40,436 nucleotides of DNA from Methylophaga sp. (GTDB lineage Bacteria > Pseudomonadota > Gammaproteobacteria > Nitrosococcales > Methylophagaceae). This document shows positions 16,534-25,950 of the stretch, piece by piece. The position numbers were made by a program, and so were the translations under genes. The stretch is taken from contig DRHW01000029.1 in the NCBI GenBank assembly GCA_011053005.1, forward strand, positions 1 to 40,436, in the 5' to 3' direction. The notes beneath the pieces are model-generated. The model made no database searches, had not been told where the DNA came from, and was given only the letters and a program-made list of their open reading frames with translations. The first letter of the stretch is position 1. Every line of letters starts with the position of its first letter.

Positions 16534-19500
16534 TTATCCTGATGGTGCCGCATAAATATGTTGCTGTATCATCTCCTCAAAAGACTTTATGCTAGCCTGA
16601 TAAAGCATATTTAATCTAGCCATAGCAGTCTCATCCAATTGGCTATGGTTATTTGATGTCTTCAATGCTTGCTCAAGTTCAACAACATAGTTGAAAAATG
16701 CCTTAGCGCCCATAGTCACGGCCATTCCTTTCACTGTGTGAATAGTAATCAGGATAGCGTTAACGTCTTCGCTCTGCTTAGCATCGGCTAAATCTTCTAA
16801 TAAATTTGCCATATTAGGGACGTACATAGCGAATATTTTTTCTAAGAGTGCTTTATCACCATTGCAACGACGAAGAATGATATCAAATGACTCAATCTCT
16901 CCTACATTATTAATGTCGGCCTGCAGAAGTGCCGAATCATGATTCGTCTGTGAGTCAGTTATCTCAGAGCCTAAGTATTTGTTAGTCAAGGTCAAGATTT
17001 CATCAATAAGTAAGTCTAATTCTATCGGCTTTCCAACATGACTATTCATGCCTGCCGCCAAACAAATTGCTCTATCTGCAACGGACGCATTCGCTGTCAT
17101 TGCTAAAATAGGTAAATCGACAAAACGCTTATCTGCTCTGATCCGACGCGTGGCTTCAAGTCCATCCATATTCGGCATTTGAACATCCATGATGATAATG
17201 TCATACTCATTTTTATCATCGAAGACGCTATTGATTGCTTCTAAACCATCATATGCTTCATCAATTATTGCTCCTTCTGCAAGCAGAAGTTCATGAGCTA
17301 TTTGCCGATTAAAAGCATTATCCTCTACTAATAAAATCCTTAAATCAGTCAGTCTTTGTTCAGTTTGAGTAACTATAGTCTGGCTCAACTCTTCGCCATT
17401 AAGTGTTTGATGGATAGCAGTAATCAGTTGTAATGGTGTTACCGGTTTTGTTAGTAATGCTTTGAACGGAGCCTCACCAGCAAGTTGGGTTTGGCTTAAC
17501 ACATCACGACCAAAAGCTGTGACCATAATAATGACTGAATGTTCATGCACCAAATTAAGTGCCTTAATCTTCTCAGCCGTTGCGACGCCGTCTAAATCAG
17601 GCATACGCCAATCCATCAATATTAATTGATATGGCTGGTCTATTTTATCTGCATGGATGATTTTTTCTATGGCTTGTTGACCACTTGATGCTCGCTCACT
17701 AGTCCAACCAAGCGATTGAACAGTACTGGCTAAAATCTCATTTGAAGCCTGATTGTCATCAACAATCAAAATACGTAACTGAGAATTGAACTGTGAAGTA
17801 GCATCTTTGAGCGTGACGTTATTACTTTTTTCTAAAGTCAGTTCAAACCAAAAGCGACTTCCTTTTCCGAGTTCGCTCTCCAGCTGCAATTGGCCGCCCA
17901 TAAGTTCAACCAAGTTTTTACAAATGACAAGTCCAAGACCTGTACCGCCAAAACGGCGAGTAGTTGAAGATTCGGCTTGCTCAAAGCCTTGGAATATTTT
18001 TTCAGCTTGTTCTGCACTGATACCAATTCCTGTATCTGTAACAGAAAATTGAATGTCAATCTTATCTTTAGTAGTCGATAGAAGTCTTATTGAAATAGTG
18101 ACATTACCGGTCTCCGTAAACTTGATAGCATTTCCAGTCAAATTTATTAGGATCTGTTGAAATCTAAAGCTATCACCAATCAATATACTCGGAAGATTAG
18201 AATCAATATCAAACAGTACCTCGATATTTTTATCGTGTAAATTGCCACCAATAATAGTAGCGACATCCGACAATAAGTTATCAAGCTCGAATGGATGGAC
18301 GTCAAGGGAAAGTTTACCCGCATCTATTTTTGAGAAATCTAAAATATCATTTAGTAATTGCAATAATGATTTAGCCGCTGAGCTGGCTTTTGCTATGTAG
18401 TCCTGTTGCGTTAGCGTAAGCGATGTCTTTTGTATAAGTTGTAACATACCTAAAACAGCATTCATTGGCGTTCTTATTTCATGGCTCATATTAGCAACAA
18501 ACGATGATTTGGCCTGACTGGCAGCATCAGCTTGTTCTTTGGCTGCTTGCATATAAGCCTGATAATTGTGTTGTTGCGTTATATCAAGATTCATTCCTGT
18601 AACGTTAATCGGTTTACCTTTTGCATCTTTTTCAACTTGGGCTGATGCTCTGATATAGCGCACGCTCTGATCCGGAAGAATAATTCTGAAGGTAAGATCA
18701 TAGTCACTTGTTCCTTCAACTAACCCTTGCAATGCACTATCCGTAAGTTTTTTATCTTCTGGGTGCAAACACATGAGCCAGTGGTTATAGTCTAATCCGT
18801 TATTTTTAAGTGTGAGTGGCAGCTCATAAATCTCAAACATGCGATCATTCCACTGCAAGGTATTGTCACGTATATGCCAGCTCCAAATACCAAGCCCTGC
18901 CAAATTTGATGCAATATGAAGTTGTCCATTGAGCAGCAATAATTCAGCATTGTCACGTGCTTGTTTTTTACGAAAACGATTTACAGTGACGACATAGGTA
19001 ATTGCACTCACTAGGGTACTTATTAACATGCCGACAAGAAAAATCACTATCGTTGATGGCTGCTTTAAGTGTTCGATAAAGTTAGCGTTTGCGTTAACGT
19101 CTATCTTCCACTGCCGACCGTATACAGTAAGATTTTGAGTACTAGATAGAACAGACTTAATGGTACTTGATTGAGCTGAATCATAAAAAACTGTCGGTAC
19201 GGAGTTTGGCGTTATATCCGTTATGACTACACTCATCAATTTATCATCTATGTGAAATTCGTTTAAAAGCTCTTCGGATATAATAGGCGCATAAGTCCAT
19301 CCAAAGCCTTCTTGTAGGCGCAGTTGAACCGTATCTGGTGTGTAGCCTGTTTTAAAAACAGGCATAAGAAACAAGAATGATTGCTTGGGCAGCCCTGATG
19401 CTTGTACAAGTGTAATGGGTCCTGATAGCTGTGGGTCGCCAGAAGAAATTGCATTTTTTGCTGCTGTTTTTCTATTTTTTTCACTTGCGATATCAAGTCC

Positions 19501-19995
19501 AATAGCTAGACTGTTATCCTCTCGAGGAAATATGTATTGGATTACATAACGCTCGCCAGTATTCGGCGATAACTCACGAATAGCAAAATTAGGCCAATCA
19601 TCTTGCTGTGCCTCAGTAATAAAGGCATCGCTGTCATGTTGTGGAATACGACGAATGAAACCGAAACCAAGAGCACCCGGAAATTCTTTTTTATAGTCCC
19701 TCGTGTAGCTATAAATAAGAAAATTCTTTCTACTTAGTCTATCAGGATAGGATGTAGCAATATGACCCCTTAACCCCCTAAGACCATATTGATAAAGAGT
19801 CACTTTTTCTTTGAGACTAGTATTAATTTGACTAGTAAACGCGTTCAGCCGTTGCTTTGAATGTAAATCGTTTTGTTTGTGTTGCCATAATGCAATAGCT
19901 AAACTGAAAGCCAGACCAATGAAAAAAATAAACAGGAATAACCTAAGCGCTATAGTCGGAGAAGATGTTTTATTTTGATCGGTTTCGTCTACCAT
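16534..19995 (-). CDS. CHASE-PAS hybrid histidine kinase with two receivers and HPt
   Basis: 1153 residues. Membrane segment about 16-37; periplasmic CHASE about 75-300 (FPGALGFGFIRRI, PITLVQAS, FLFLMPVFK); second membrane segment about 312-338; PAS about 360-475; HisKA with His505 (SHEIRTPMN); HATPase with NAIKFTETG, DTGIGIS and GGTGLGLVI; REC1 with Asp795 (LMDWRMPDLDG); REC2 with Asp937 (IMDVQMPNMDG); HPt with His1086 (IHTVKGMAVTMG). Every phosphotransfer residue is present, so a full His-Asp-His relay is possible within one protein. The output regulator is not fused. The diguanylate cyclase gene upstream on the same strand has its own receiver and is the nearest candidate target; this is inference. 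Confidence 0.93.
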   Translation of the reverse strand: MVDETDQNKTSSPTIALRLFLFIFFIGLAFSLAIALWQHKQNDLHSKQRLNAFTSQINTSLKEKVTLYQYGLRGLRGHIATSYPDRLSRKNFLIYSYTRDYKKEFPGALGFGFIRRIPQHDSDAFITEAQQDDWPNFAIRELSPNTGERYVIQYIFPREDNSLAIGLDIASEKNRKTAAKNAISSGDPQLSGPITLVQASGLPKQSFLFLMPVFKTGYTPDTVQLRLQEGFGWTYAPIISEELLNEFHIDDKLMSVVITDITPNSVPTVFYDSAQSSTIKSVLSSTQNLTVYGRQWKIDVNANANFIEHLKQPSTIVIFLVGMLISTLVSAITYVVTVNRFRKKQARDNAELLLLNGQLHIASNLAGLGIWSWHIRDNTLQWNDRMFEIYELPLTLKNNGLDYNHWLMCLHPEDKKLTDSALQGLVEGTSDYDLTFRIILPDQSVRYIRASAQVEKDAKGKPINVTGMNLDITQQHNYQAYMQAAKEQADAASQAKSSFVANMSHEIRTPMNAVLGMLQLIQKTSLTLTQQDYIAKASSAAKSLLQLLNDILDFSKIDAGKLSLDVHPFELDNLLSDVATIIGGNLHDKNIEVLFDIDSNLPSILIGDSFRFQQILINLTGNAIKFTETGNVTISIRLLSTTKDKIDIQFSVTDTGIGISAEQAEKIFQGFEQAESSTTRRFGGTGLGLVICKNLVELMGGQLQLESELGKGSRFWFELTLEKSNNVTLKDATSQFNSQLRILIVDDNQASNEILASTVQSLGWTSERASSGQQAIEKIIHADKIDQPYQLILMDWRMPDLDGVATAEKIKALNLVHEHSVIIMVTAFGRDVLSQTQLAGEAPFKALLTKPVTPLQLITAIHQTLNGEELSQTIVTQTEQRLTDLRILLVEDNAFNRQIAHELLLAEGAIIDEAYDGLEAINSVFDDKNEYDIIIMDVQMPNMDGLEATRRIRADKRFVDLPILAMTANASVADRAICLAAGMNSHVGKPIELDLLIDEILTLTNKYLGSEITDSQTNHDSALLQADINNVGEIESFDIILRRCNGDKALLEKIFAMYVPNMANLLEDLADAKQSEDVNAILITIHTVKGMAVTMGAKAFFNYVVELEQALKTSNNHSQLDETAMARLNMLYQASIKSFEEMIQQHIYAAPSG

Positions 19996-20219
19996 ATTAT
20001 ATTCTGTGATATGCCGTGATTAATGTAACGAACTATAACGACCATTCAACAGGTAAGCAAATTTATATAATAAGCAGAAAAAGAGGCCTAGGCAGTTAAT
20101 TATGCTAGAGATTTTATTCTCTCGGCAAGTGTTCAGGTTTCTCAAAAAACGTAATACTTAGACTGGAAAATCTATTCATAGACAGGTAGCAGCAGCTTAG
20201 AAGCATTCAATCTGCAGCT

Positions 20220-21209
20220 TCAATAATCACTCGCAGTATTGTATTGAGGCTTGAGATCAGCCATAACGGCTCGGTTTCTGCCCTGCGCTTTTGCTTGATA
20301 CATCGCTTCATCAGCAATCATAATCAGCTCTTCTAATTTTTTATTCATGATTTCTCTACCTGAAAAGCACACAGCACCAAAGCTTGCGGTTATTTGCATA
20401 GGCTGATCATCAAAGCTAAATTCAGTCGACTCGATCCTATGTCTGAGTCGCTCAATATACATTTCAACATCAATAATATTCAGTTCACAGTATAGGAGAA
20501 ATTCTTCTCCGCCATAGCGGCAAAATATATCGTAGGGACGAATAAAATTAAGAATATTCTTAGTGAACTCTACTAACACATTGTCACCACAACTATGTCC
20601 GTAGGAGTCATTGAAACGTTTAAAATGGTCTATATCTATCAAAATAAGCGAGCCATACTCTTTACTTTGACGTGATAACTTATTTAATTGTTTTTGGATT
20701 TGTATTAAGCCATATCGTCGATTATAAATTGATGTTAATTCATCTGTAGTTGCATCTCGTGATAACTTTGCTTGCAGCTCCAAAGTAAATCTTTGTTCTT
20801 GAATTGAGCGAAATGCTACTTTCAATTTTATATCAAGAATTCTAGGTTCAACGGGTTTAGCTAAGTAATCATCCGCACCACTTTCGAGTGCAAGGATATG
20901 CTCATCCATCGACGTATTTTGGGTTAGCATAATAATAAAAGGATGGTATTCAGAAACTGTATCGCGTACGAGTTTGCACAGTGTTATGCCGTCAATAACG
21001 GGCATCATCCAATCCAAAACCATCGCAAACGGTTCTTTGCATGTTTTGATGTACTCATAGGCAGTATTGCCATCACTAAAAGGTATAGCAGTAAAGCCTG
21101 CCTTTTCAACAATAGCTGCACTAATGGTTCTAGATATGTCTTCGTCATCAATGACGAGCACCTTCATCACCACACTCTCTTTGCTACCTACATTTTCCTG
21201 TTCGGACAT
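20220..21209 (-). CDS. Response regulator diguanylate cyclase (REC-GGDEF)
   Basis: 329 residues from the ATG at 21209; a TTG two codons earlier is in frame but has a worse context. The receiver (about 15-135) has IDDED and phospho-acceptor Asp66 (LDWMMPVIDG) with Lys in LAKPVEP, like PleD-type receivers. The GGDEF domain has the active GGEEF form (RYGGEEFLLY) and an intact I-site RPYD nine residues before it, so the enzyme should make c-di-GMP and be inhibited by it. It lies 224 bases upstream of the hybrid kinase on the same strand. Confidence 0.94.
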   Translation of the reverse strand: MSEQENVGSKESVVMKVLVIDDEDISRTISAAIVEKAGFTAIPFSDGNTAYEYIKTCKEPFAMVLDWMMPVIDGITLCKLVRDTVSEYHPFIIMLTQNTSMDEHILALESGADDYLAKPVEPRILDIKLKVAFRSIQEQRFTLELQAKLSRDATTDELTSIYNRRYGLIQIQKQLNKLSRQSKEYGSLILIDIDHFKRFNDSYGHSCGDNVLVEFTKNILNFIRPYDIFCRYGGEEFLLYCELNIIDVEMYIERLRHRIESTEFSFDDQPMQITASFGAVCFSGREIMNKKLEELIMIADEAMYQAKAQGRNRAVMADLKPQYNTASDY

Positions 21210-21465
21210 GATCAATGTCTCTCATAATTAACTACTTCACAATCTATCATAATGATGCGAAAAATATTGCCTTTTGGCTATATTGAGACAATCTTTTTCC
21301 CTTTACTGCGAAATGTCTCACGTTGTGTGGTTTCAGCGGGCAGATTTTCAACTAAAACGCTGGAGCCGCAAAAAAGCCATGACCCTCTTTTAATAACATT
21401 ATGGTTTACTAAAGCGAGTGAAATGAGTAGCCAAGAGAACTAAATCTACTCACCTTTTGACATGC
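21210..21465. other. Intergenic region upstream of the cyclase, no clear gene
   Basis: A 63-codon plus-strand frame at 21252-21443 (start MMRKILPFGY) has no recognised family. The stretch borders the decayed gene region to its right and may itself be gene debris. The cyclase promoter should lie here; AGAGAC before its ATG is a weak ribosome site. Confidence 0.3.
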
Positions 21466-21756
21466 TTAATTACGAGTGACAAAATTTTCATCTTGCTGTA
21501 GTTGATGGATTAGCGATGGTATTTCACTTGGGTGTAATAAGGCATGGTATGGATTAATACCCAATTGTGCATCGAGTGTTTGATGTAGGATCCACACCGA
21601 GGTGATGCCGCTATTGTGAGTTCCTGCTATATCAGACGCTAGACTAACGCCGACATCAACCACATCATGGGCTTGGCAATTGCCAAGTTTAAGTGCCTTA
21701 TTGAAAATCAAACGCGCCGGTTTCTCCTCTGGTCCTTGACCGCAAATAATGATGTG
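21466..21756 (-). pseudogene. HAD-superfamily hydrolase, C-terminal fragment
   Basis: The minus strand reads EEKPARLIFNKALKL, then a stretch close to HAD hydrolase motif IV, DVVDVGVSLASDIAGTHNSG, then ITSVWI. In intact relatives this reads VGDSLASDI; here the metal-binding Asp is Val. The N-terminal domain with the nucleophile Asp is absent, and only a TTG lies near the front. The frame stays open upstream to about 21756, where similarity passes into the glycosyltransferase remnant on the other strand. The fragment ends at a TAA at 21466-21468. It is most likely a deletion remnant. Confidence 0.75.
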
Positions 21757-22035
21757 ATCAATGACTTTGTCACTACCGCGATCAAATGCTATAAAGATGA
21801 AAAGGCATGGCTTAAGGCTTAGAAAAATGCGTCATCGTTACTCGCTTCACGTTATGATAAACAATTATTAGGCCCAGCATTAATCAGCAAAATAACGGAT
21901 ATTGAACATAATCTAGAAACACATCGCTTAGACAATTTTACCGGCAGTATGCTTAAACATCATTCGATGATGAGTACCAAATACATGTCACAATGGATCG
22001 AAGCAAAAACGCCATTCCACCTATCGAATAAATGA
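21751..22035 (+). pseudogene. Glycosyltransferase pseudogene (C-terminal copy of 15016-16239)
   Basis: Translated in one frame, this gives a copy of residues about 319-405 of the intact glycosyltransferase: DFVTTAIKCYKDEKAWLKA, stop, KNASSLLASRYDK, QLLGPALISK, then HRLDNFTGSMLKHHSMMSTK and YMSQWIEAK before a TGA at 22033-22035. The in-frame TAG at 21820-21822 stands where the intact gene has CAG for Gln. The rest of the gene is missing. The last 90 bases are close to identical to the working copy, so the duplication or the pressure to keep it is not very old. Confidence 0.88.
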
Positions 22036-22051
22036 CTAAATAGTTAAAAAA

Positions 22052-23941
22052 TTATAGTTGTTTTAGAAACCGCTTACTCTCTTCTACTACGTTATCGATA
22101 CTTGGCTTAAGCTCAAGCATTGCTGGTTCTTTATCACTACGTAATACTTTCATATCGTTTTTATCATACAGCGTGTAATGAAAGTAATCGGATGCAGTAA
22201 AAGGAAATGTTACTTTATAATTTTTATCAAAAATGGATACATAATTATAGTTGCCCATCACCAAGTAAGGTAAGGCTGAAAACAGATCGCCAGCGAGACT
22301 ATGTTCCTTATAAGACGTTGTTACGCCCAACTTAGCTAGTAGCGTTTGAGGGATTTGAATATGAGATGTTTTAGTATTGATCTGCTGAGGTTTTTCACCT
22401 GGCATCCACATAATCATAGGCACATGAACTTGTTGCTCAGGAAATGCCTCATTATGACCATGTCCCCAATGACCTTTTTCCATAAATTCTTCACCATGAT
22501 CACCGGTAAAAAGCACAATCGTATTATCTAACTTATTATTTTGTTTCAGATAATCCAATAACCGTCCTACCTCCTTATCAACATGATGTGCGGCATTAAT
22601 GTAGCGGTTATGTATGAGGTCGACATTATTCAATAAATCAAGCTTGGCATAATTCATTTCTTTCAAATAATCTGGTCGAATAACATCCTCTTCAGGAAAG
22701 GTGTATGGCGCATGGGTTGATTCAAAAAACATGAAGGTATAAGAAGGTTTGTTTTTATTGGTTTGTTCTAAGTGATTTATGATATTGGTAACATTATCCA
22801 CATCTCGTTTCCAAGCCACGCCTGATTTTATTTCATGTAAATCTTCTTCTGGAATGCCTACAAAGGTGGTGTGCCTTAACTCCGGATAATCGAAACTTTG
22901 ACTCGTATAAAGGCCTAGCTGATAGTTTTTTTGCCGTATAACATTCATCAAAACAGGCGCTACTCTTTGTTCTTCAAAACTATACCAATACGGTGCATGT
23001 AAACCATAAAACATTGAAAATATTCCCATTCGTGTTCTATTGCCACCGCTGTAATGTTGGTTAAACGTCACTGATTTTTTTGAAAGAGCCCATAAGTTAG
23101 GTGTAATTTCAGGATCCAATAAATCCCAGCGAAAAGATTCGGCAACTAACATAATAATATTAGGATATTCATCCAAAGGCTTAGTTTCAATCTTTGAAAG
23201 CGGATAAACAACTTTACCTTTGCCGAACTTTAAATCTTTTGTAGATGCCGGTTTAATCCCTATTCTTTTTAAAAAATGTGTGCCATGACTATTTAAATTA
23301 AATGGAATGACAATTCCCGCTCGTAGATAATCTTCTTTACCTACGTATTTGCTATAAGCATGTACACTCTCCTCGACTAGCAACACAGCTAACATCAGGT
23401 TAATAAAAGTGACAAATAATCGTTTTGAGACCCAGCTCTTTTTTTCTGATACTCGTTGAGCAAGCCAAAGAACCAAGATGGTACTGCTCAGCACAGCGAC
23501 AACTTGCAACACAATGGTGATCATCGTGTCCGTCGTTGCCCCGAGCGCTTCAACACCTCCTGGTGTTATTAATAAATTCCAAACGAAGCCATTAAAATGA
23601 TATTCATACAACTGGAACAATTTATAGTCAGCATATATCGCTAGAATAGCTAAACTGCTCAGAAACCAAGCTACAAAATAAACAAGCCATAAATGCCATT
23701 TATGGGTGTTTTTAGCTAGTTTTAAACTCCAGATAACAATCTTTGAAATGAGAATGGCAGGTAATAAATAAAAAACAGCGTAACCAGTTGTCGCTGCTAA
23801 CATATATAGCTTAACGCTAAGCGTATTAGGATCGGCGTATTGCCAAAACAATGACATCAAAGCAAAAACTGCAAAGAAAATGATAGTGAAGTAAGTGCGT
23901 AAAACGGTATTTGCTTGAAGCATCATTAAAAGCTTAATCAT
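22052..23941 (-). CDS. Inner membrane sulfatase-fold protein, YejM/PbgA- or LtaS-like
   Basis: 629 residues. Five hydrophobic segments occupy about residues 12-200, followed by a periplasmic alkaline-phosphatase-fold domain. Metal and active-site motifs are visible: VAESFRWD with the first Glu, GGNRTRMGIFSMFYG with a candidate catalytic Thr, and LFTGDHGEEFMEKGHWGHG with Asp and His. This arrangement matches YejM-type regulators of LPS synthesis and also LtaS-type phosphotransferases. Unlike YejM, the Thr position is kept, so it may still be an enzyme. The substrate is unknown. It sits just after the glycosyltransferase remnant on the opposite strand. Start codon could also be Met6 or Met7. 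Confidence 0.82.
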   Translation of the reverse strand: MIKLLMMLQANTVLRTYFTIIFFAVFALMSLFWQYADPNTLSVKLYMLAATTGYAVFYLLPAILISKIVIWSLKLAKNTHKWHLWLVYFVAWFLSSLAILAIYADYKLFQLYEYHFNGFVWNLLITPGGVEALGATTDTMITIVLQVVAVLSSTILVLWLAQRVSEKKSWVSKRLFVTFINLMLAVLLVEESVHAYSKYVGKEDYLRAGIVIPFNLNSHGTHFLKRIGIKPASTKDLKFGKGKVVYPLSKIETKPLDEYPNIIMLVAESFRWDLLDPEITPNLWALSKKSVTFNQHYSGGNRTRMGIFSMFYGLHAPYWYSFEEQRVAPVLMNVIRQKNYQLGLYTSQSFDYPELRHTTFVGIPEEDLHEIKSGVAWKRDVDNVTNIINHLEQTNKNKPSYTFMFFESTHAPYTFPEEDVIRPDYLKEMNYAKLDLLNNVDLIHNRYINAAHHVDKEVGRLLDYLKQNNKLDNTIVLFTGDHGEEFMEKGHWGHGHNEAFPEQQVHVPMIMWMPGEKPQQINTKTSHIQIPQTLLAKLGVTTSYKEHSLAGDLFSALPYLVMGNYNYVSIFDKNYKVTFPFTASDYFHYTLYDKNDMKVLRSDKEPAMLELKPSIDNVVEESKRFLKQL

Positions 23942-24109
23942 TATAAAAACAAAAAGATTAAACTTTGTTTCTTAAGGTAGGCTTAAGCTGATGATCGACC
24001 TCGGCTGTTGAAGACTATTGAATATAGCCTAAAGATATCAAACGTAACTTAGATACCTGTAAACTAAGCTTCTTCACACGTATTTATCAGGCAAAAAAAC
24101 AGACCCTTT

Positions 24110-24586
24110 ATGCAAAAAGTTATCTTACTTGTTGATGTTCAAAATATTTACTACACCACGCAGCACAGCCACCATTGTAATTTTGATTACAATGAATTTT
24201 GGTCGCAAGCGACGTCAAATCGACAGGTAGTCAAAGCCTTTGCTTATGCCATTGATCGAGGCGATGAAAAACAAAGACAGTTCCAAAATATACTTAAAGC
24301 AATAGGTTTTGAGGTTAAATTAAAACCGTTTATTCAAAGATCTGATGGATCGGCAAAAGGTGATTGGGATGTGGGTATTACTATTGACGCAATGGAATAT
24401 GCACAACAAGCAGATGTTGTCGTATTAGCATCAGGTGATGGAGACTTTGATTTATTAGTCAAAAAAATACGCTCTGATTACGATATTTCAGTCGAAGTGT
24501 ACGGCGTTAGACAACTTACTGCCAGCTCATTAATAGATGCGGCATCAAAATATATCCCCATAGAAAACAAGTTGTTATTGATATAA
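24110..24586 (+). CDS. NYN-domain (LabA/DUF88-like) putative ribonuclease
   Basis: 158 residues, a single NYN domain of the PIN-like nuclease fold. The acidic residues are in place: LVDVQNIYY near the start (Asp9, Asn12), GDWDVGITIDAMEYA in the middle and LASGDGDFDLLVKKI. The fold normally binds Mg2+ and cleaves RNA. The gene stands alone, divergent from the sulfatase gene; the target is unknown. No signal peptide. Confidence 0.88.
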   Translation: MQKVILLVDVQNIYYTTQHSHHCNFDYNEFWSQATSNRQVVKAFAYAIDRGDEKQRQFQNILKAIGFEVKLKPFIQRSDGSAKGDWDVGITIDAMEYAQQADVVVLASGDGDFDLLVKKIRSDYDISVEVYGVRQLTASSLIDAASKYIPIENKLLLI

Positions 24587-24733
24587 TAAAGAAATAAGAT
24601 TAAGTTAGCATTCAATCTTCAATGAATAAAAAATCCTTATAGTGGATATATTCATCTCTTGAGATAGTCTTTATTTCACCACGCTTACCAAAACGAATTT
24701 TGTTAGTTACCCGTTTAATCTAGAGGATATAAA

Positions 24734-25222
24734 ATGAAAAAATTGTTTGCCACAGCTTTGCTAATGATGAGTTTTTCGGCGTTCAGCAATGCGGCCGTTA
24801 TTCCCGAAAATGTTATTGCACCAGAGGTCGTTAATATTAAATTAAAATCGTATACCGCTGAGGACAATCGCGCCACGTTGGATGTTAGCTTATACAACCC
24901 TAATGATTTTAAACTGCCAGTGAAAGAAATGTATGGTGATATATACCTTAACGATACTGTTATCGCCAAGATGGAAGCGCTCGGTGAAAAAAGTTTAGGT
25001 CCGCGTGAAACACAAATATTTACTGTTCCTGTTACGGTAAAACCAGATGAATTAACAAACGCAAGCAGTAAGGTGATGCTCACCGGCGTCGCTAATTATC
25101 GTTTTAAAGGCTATATGATGTCACCTGTTGGTGAAATACCCGTTGAACATCAAGGCCAGTTAACAAGAGAGCAAATAATGGCATTTTTTCAGGCGGTGCT
25201 AACGATTAGCCAATCAAACTAA
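24734..25222 (+). CDS. LEA type 2 (WHy-domain) periplasmic protein
   Basis: 162 residues with a clear signal peptide (KKLFATALLMMSFSAFSNAA). The mature protein is one LEA14/WHy beta-sandwich: VVNIKLKSYTAEDNRATLDV, LYNPNDFKLPVKEMYGDIYL, and GPRETQIFTVPVTVKPDEL. NPNDFKLPV is the family signature. Such proteins are linked to desiccation or envelope stress but their action is poorly understood. It stands alone, with GAGGATA before the ATG. Confidence 0.85.
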   Translation: MKKLFATALLMMSFSAFSNAAVIPENVIAPEVVNIKLKSYTAEDNRATLDVSLYNPNDFKLPVKEMYGDIYLNDTVIAKMEALGEKSLGPRETQIFTVPVTVKPDELTNASSKVMLTGVANYRFKGYMMSPVGEIPVEHQGQLTREQIMAFFQAVLTISQSN

Positions 25223-25441
25223 ATATATAAGATGGTTTTTTGCCAAAGCGATACATTGAAAGCGACTGTAAATACACAAACAGCCCTTAAAGCTAAATAA
25301 TATTTATCCTTTCTGGTATTATTTACCGGTCGCACACAGCGTGACAGAAATCTCGCTTATCAGTATTAAGCTCAACTAAATATCGGATTTAGGCTTGATT
25401 GCCCAGAACCGATTTTTAACAAAATTATAGTCAGGATATTT

Positions 25442-25717
25442 ATGCCAAAAATTATTATTGAAAAAAACCCAAGTGAAGAACGTTTAAAAGAGTTAGGTGT
25501 TTCAGCTTGGGAAACATGGGATTGCCCTGTTACAGAGTTCAGACTTGATTTCGACGAAACAGAAAAAGCCTATATCCTTGAAGGCGAAATCGTTGTAACG
25601 CCAGACGGCGAACCTTCAGTAACTATCGTTCCTGGTGACTATGTTATTTTCCCAGTCGGCTTAAAAAGCATGTGGAAAGTGACTAAACAACTTCGTAAAC
25701 ATTACAGCTACGACTAG
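25442..25717 (+). CDS. Cupin (EutQ-like, DUF861) protein
   Basis: 91 residues, one small cupin barrel of the DUF861 type: WETWDCPVTEFRLDF, AYILEGEIVVTP, VTIVPGDYVIFPVGL and MWKVTKQLRKHYSYD. The metal-binding His residues of classic cupins are mostly replaced, as is usual for this subgroup. Cytoplasmic; no known reaction. It is followed by a strong terminator and then by a DUF1289 gene. Confidence 0.88.
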   Translation: MPKIIIEKNPSEERLKELGVSAWETWDCPVTEFRLDFDETEKAYILEGEIVVTPDGEPSVTIVPGDYVIFPVGLKSMWKVTKQLRKHYSYD

Positions 25718-25726
25718 TCGCACTAT

Positions 25727-25753
25727 AAGGCATCTTCGGATGCCTTATTTTTA
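25727..25753 (+). terminator. Terminator after the cupin gene
   Basis: AAGGCATC / GATGCCTT with a stable TTCG loop spans 25727-25746 and is followed by ATTTTTA. The DUF1289 start codon lies eight bases after the stem. Confidence 0.85.
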
Positions 25754-25754
25754 T

Positions 25755-25940
25755 ATGACACAAATTAACTCACCTTGCGTACGTAATTGCTGCCTCAATG
25801 AACAAGATGTTTGTCTCGGCTGTTTTCGTAGTTTAGAAGAAATTAAACGATGGGGACGTAGCGACACATCGAGTCAGCAAAAAACTCAAATTTTGCTTAA
25901 CGCTACAAGCCGACAACATAATAATAAGATCAAAGCTTAA
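25755..25940 (+). CDS. DUF1289 family Cys-rich protein
   Basis: 61 residues from the ATG at 25755, matching the usual start (M-x-Q-I-x-SPCVRNC). An in-frame ATG at 25740 lies inside the terminator stem and is rejected. The protein holds four or five Cys residues: SPCVRNCCLNEQDVCLGCFRS, followed by LEEIKRWG, the DUF1289 signature, probably a metal or cluster site. No Shine-Dalgarno sequence precedes the ATG. mtfA starts 10 bases after the stop, so the two are likely an operon. Confidence 0.85.
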   Translation: MTQINSPCVRNCCLNEQDVCLGCFRSLEEIKRWGRSDTSSQQKTQILLNATSRQHNNKIKA

Positions 25941-25950
25941 GTGCATTTTT

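Noticed and set aside
24715..25083. 122-residue frame opposite the LEA type 2 gene
   Set aside because: It mirrors the real gene, which has a signal peptide and family motifs; the antisense product has none.
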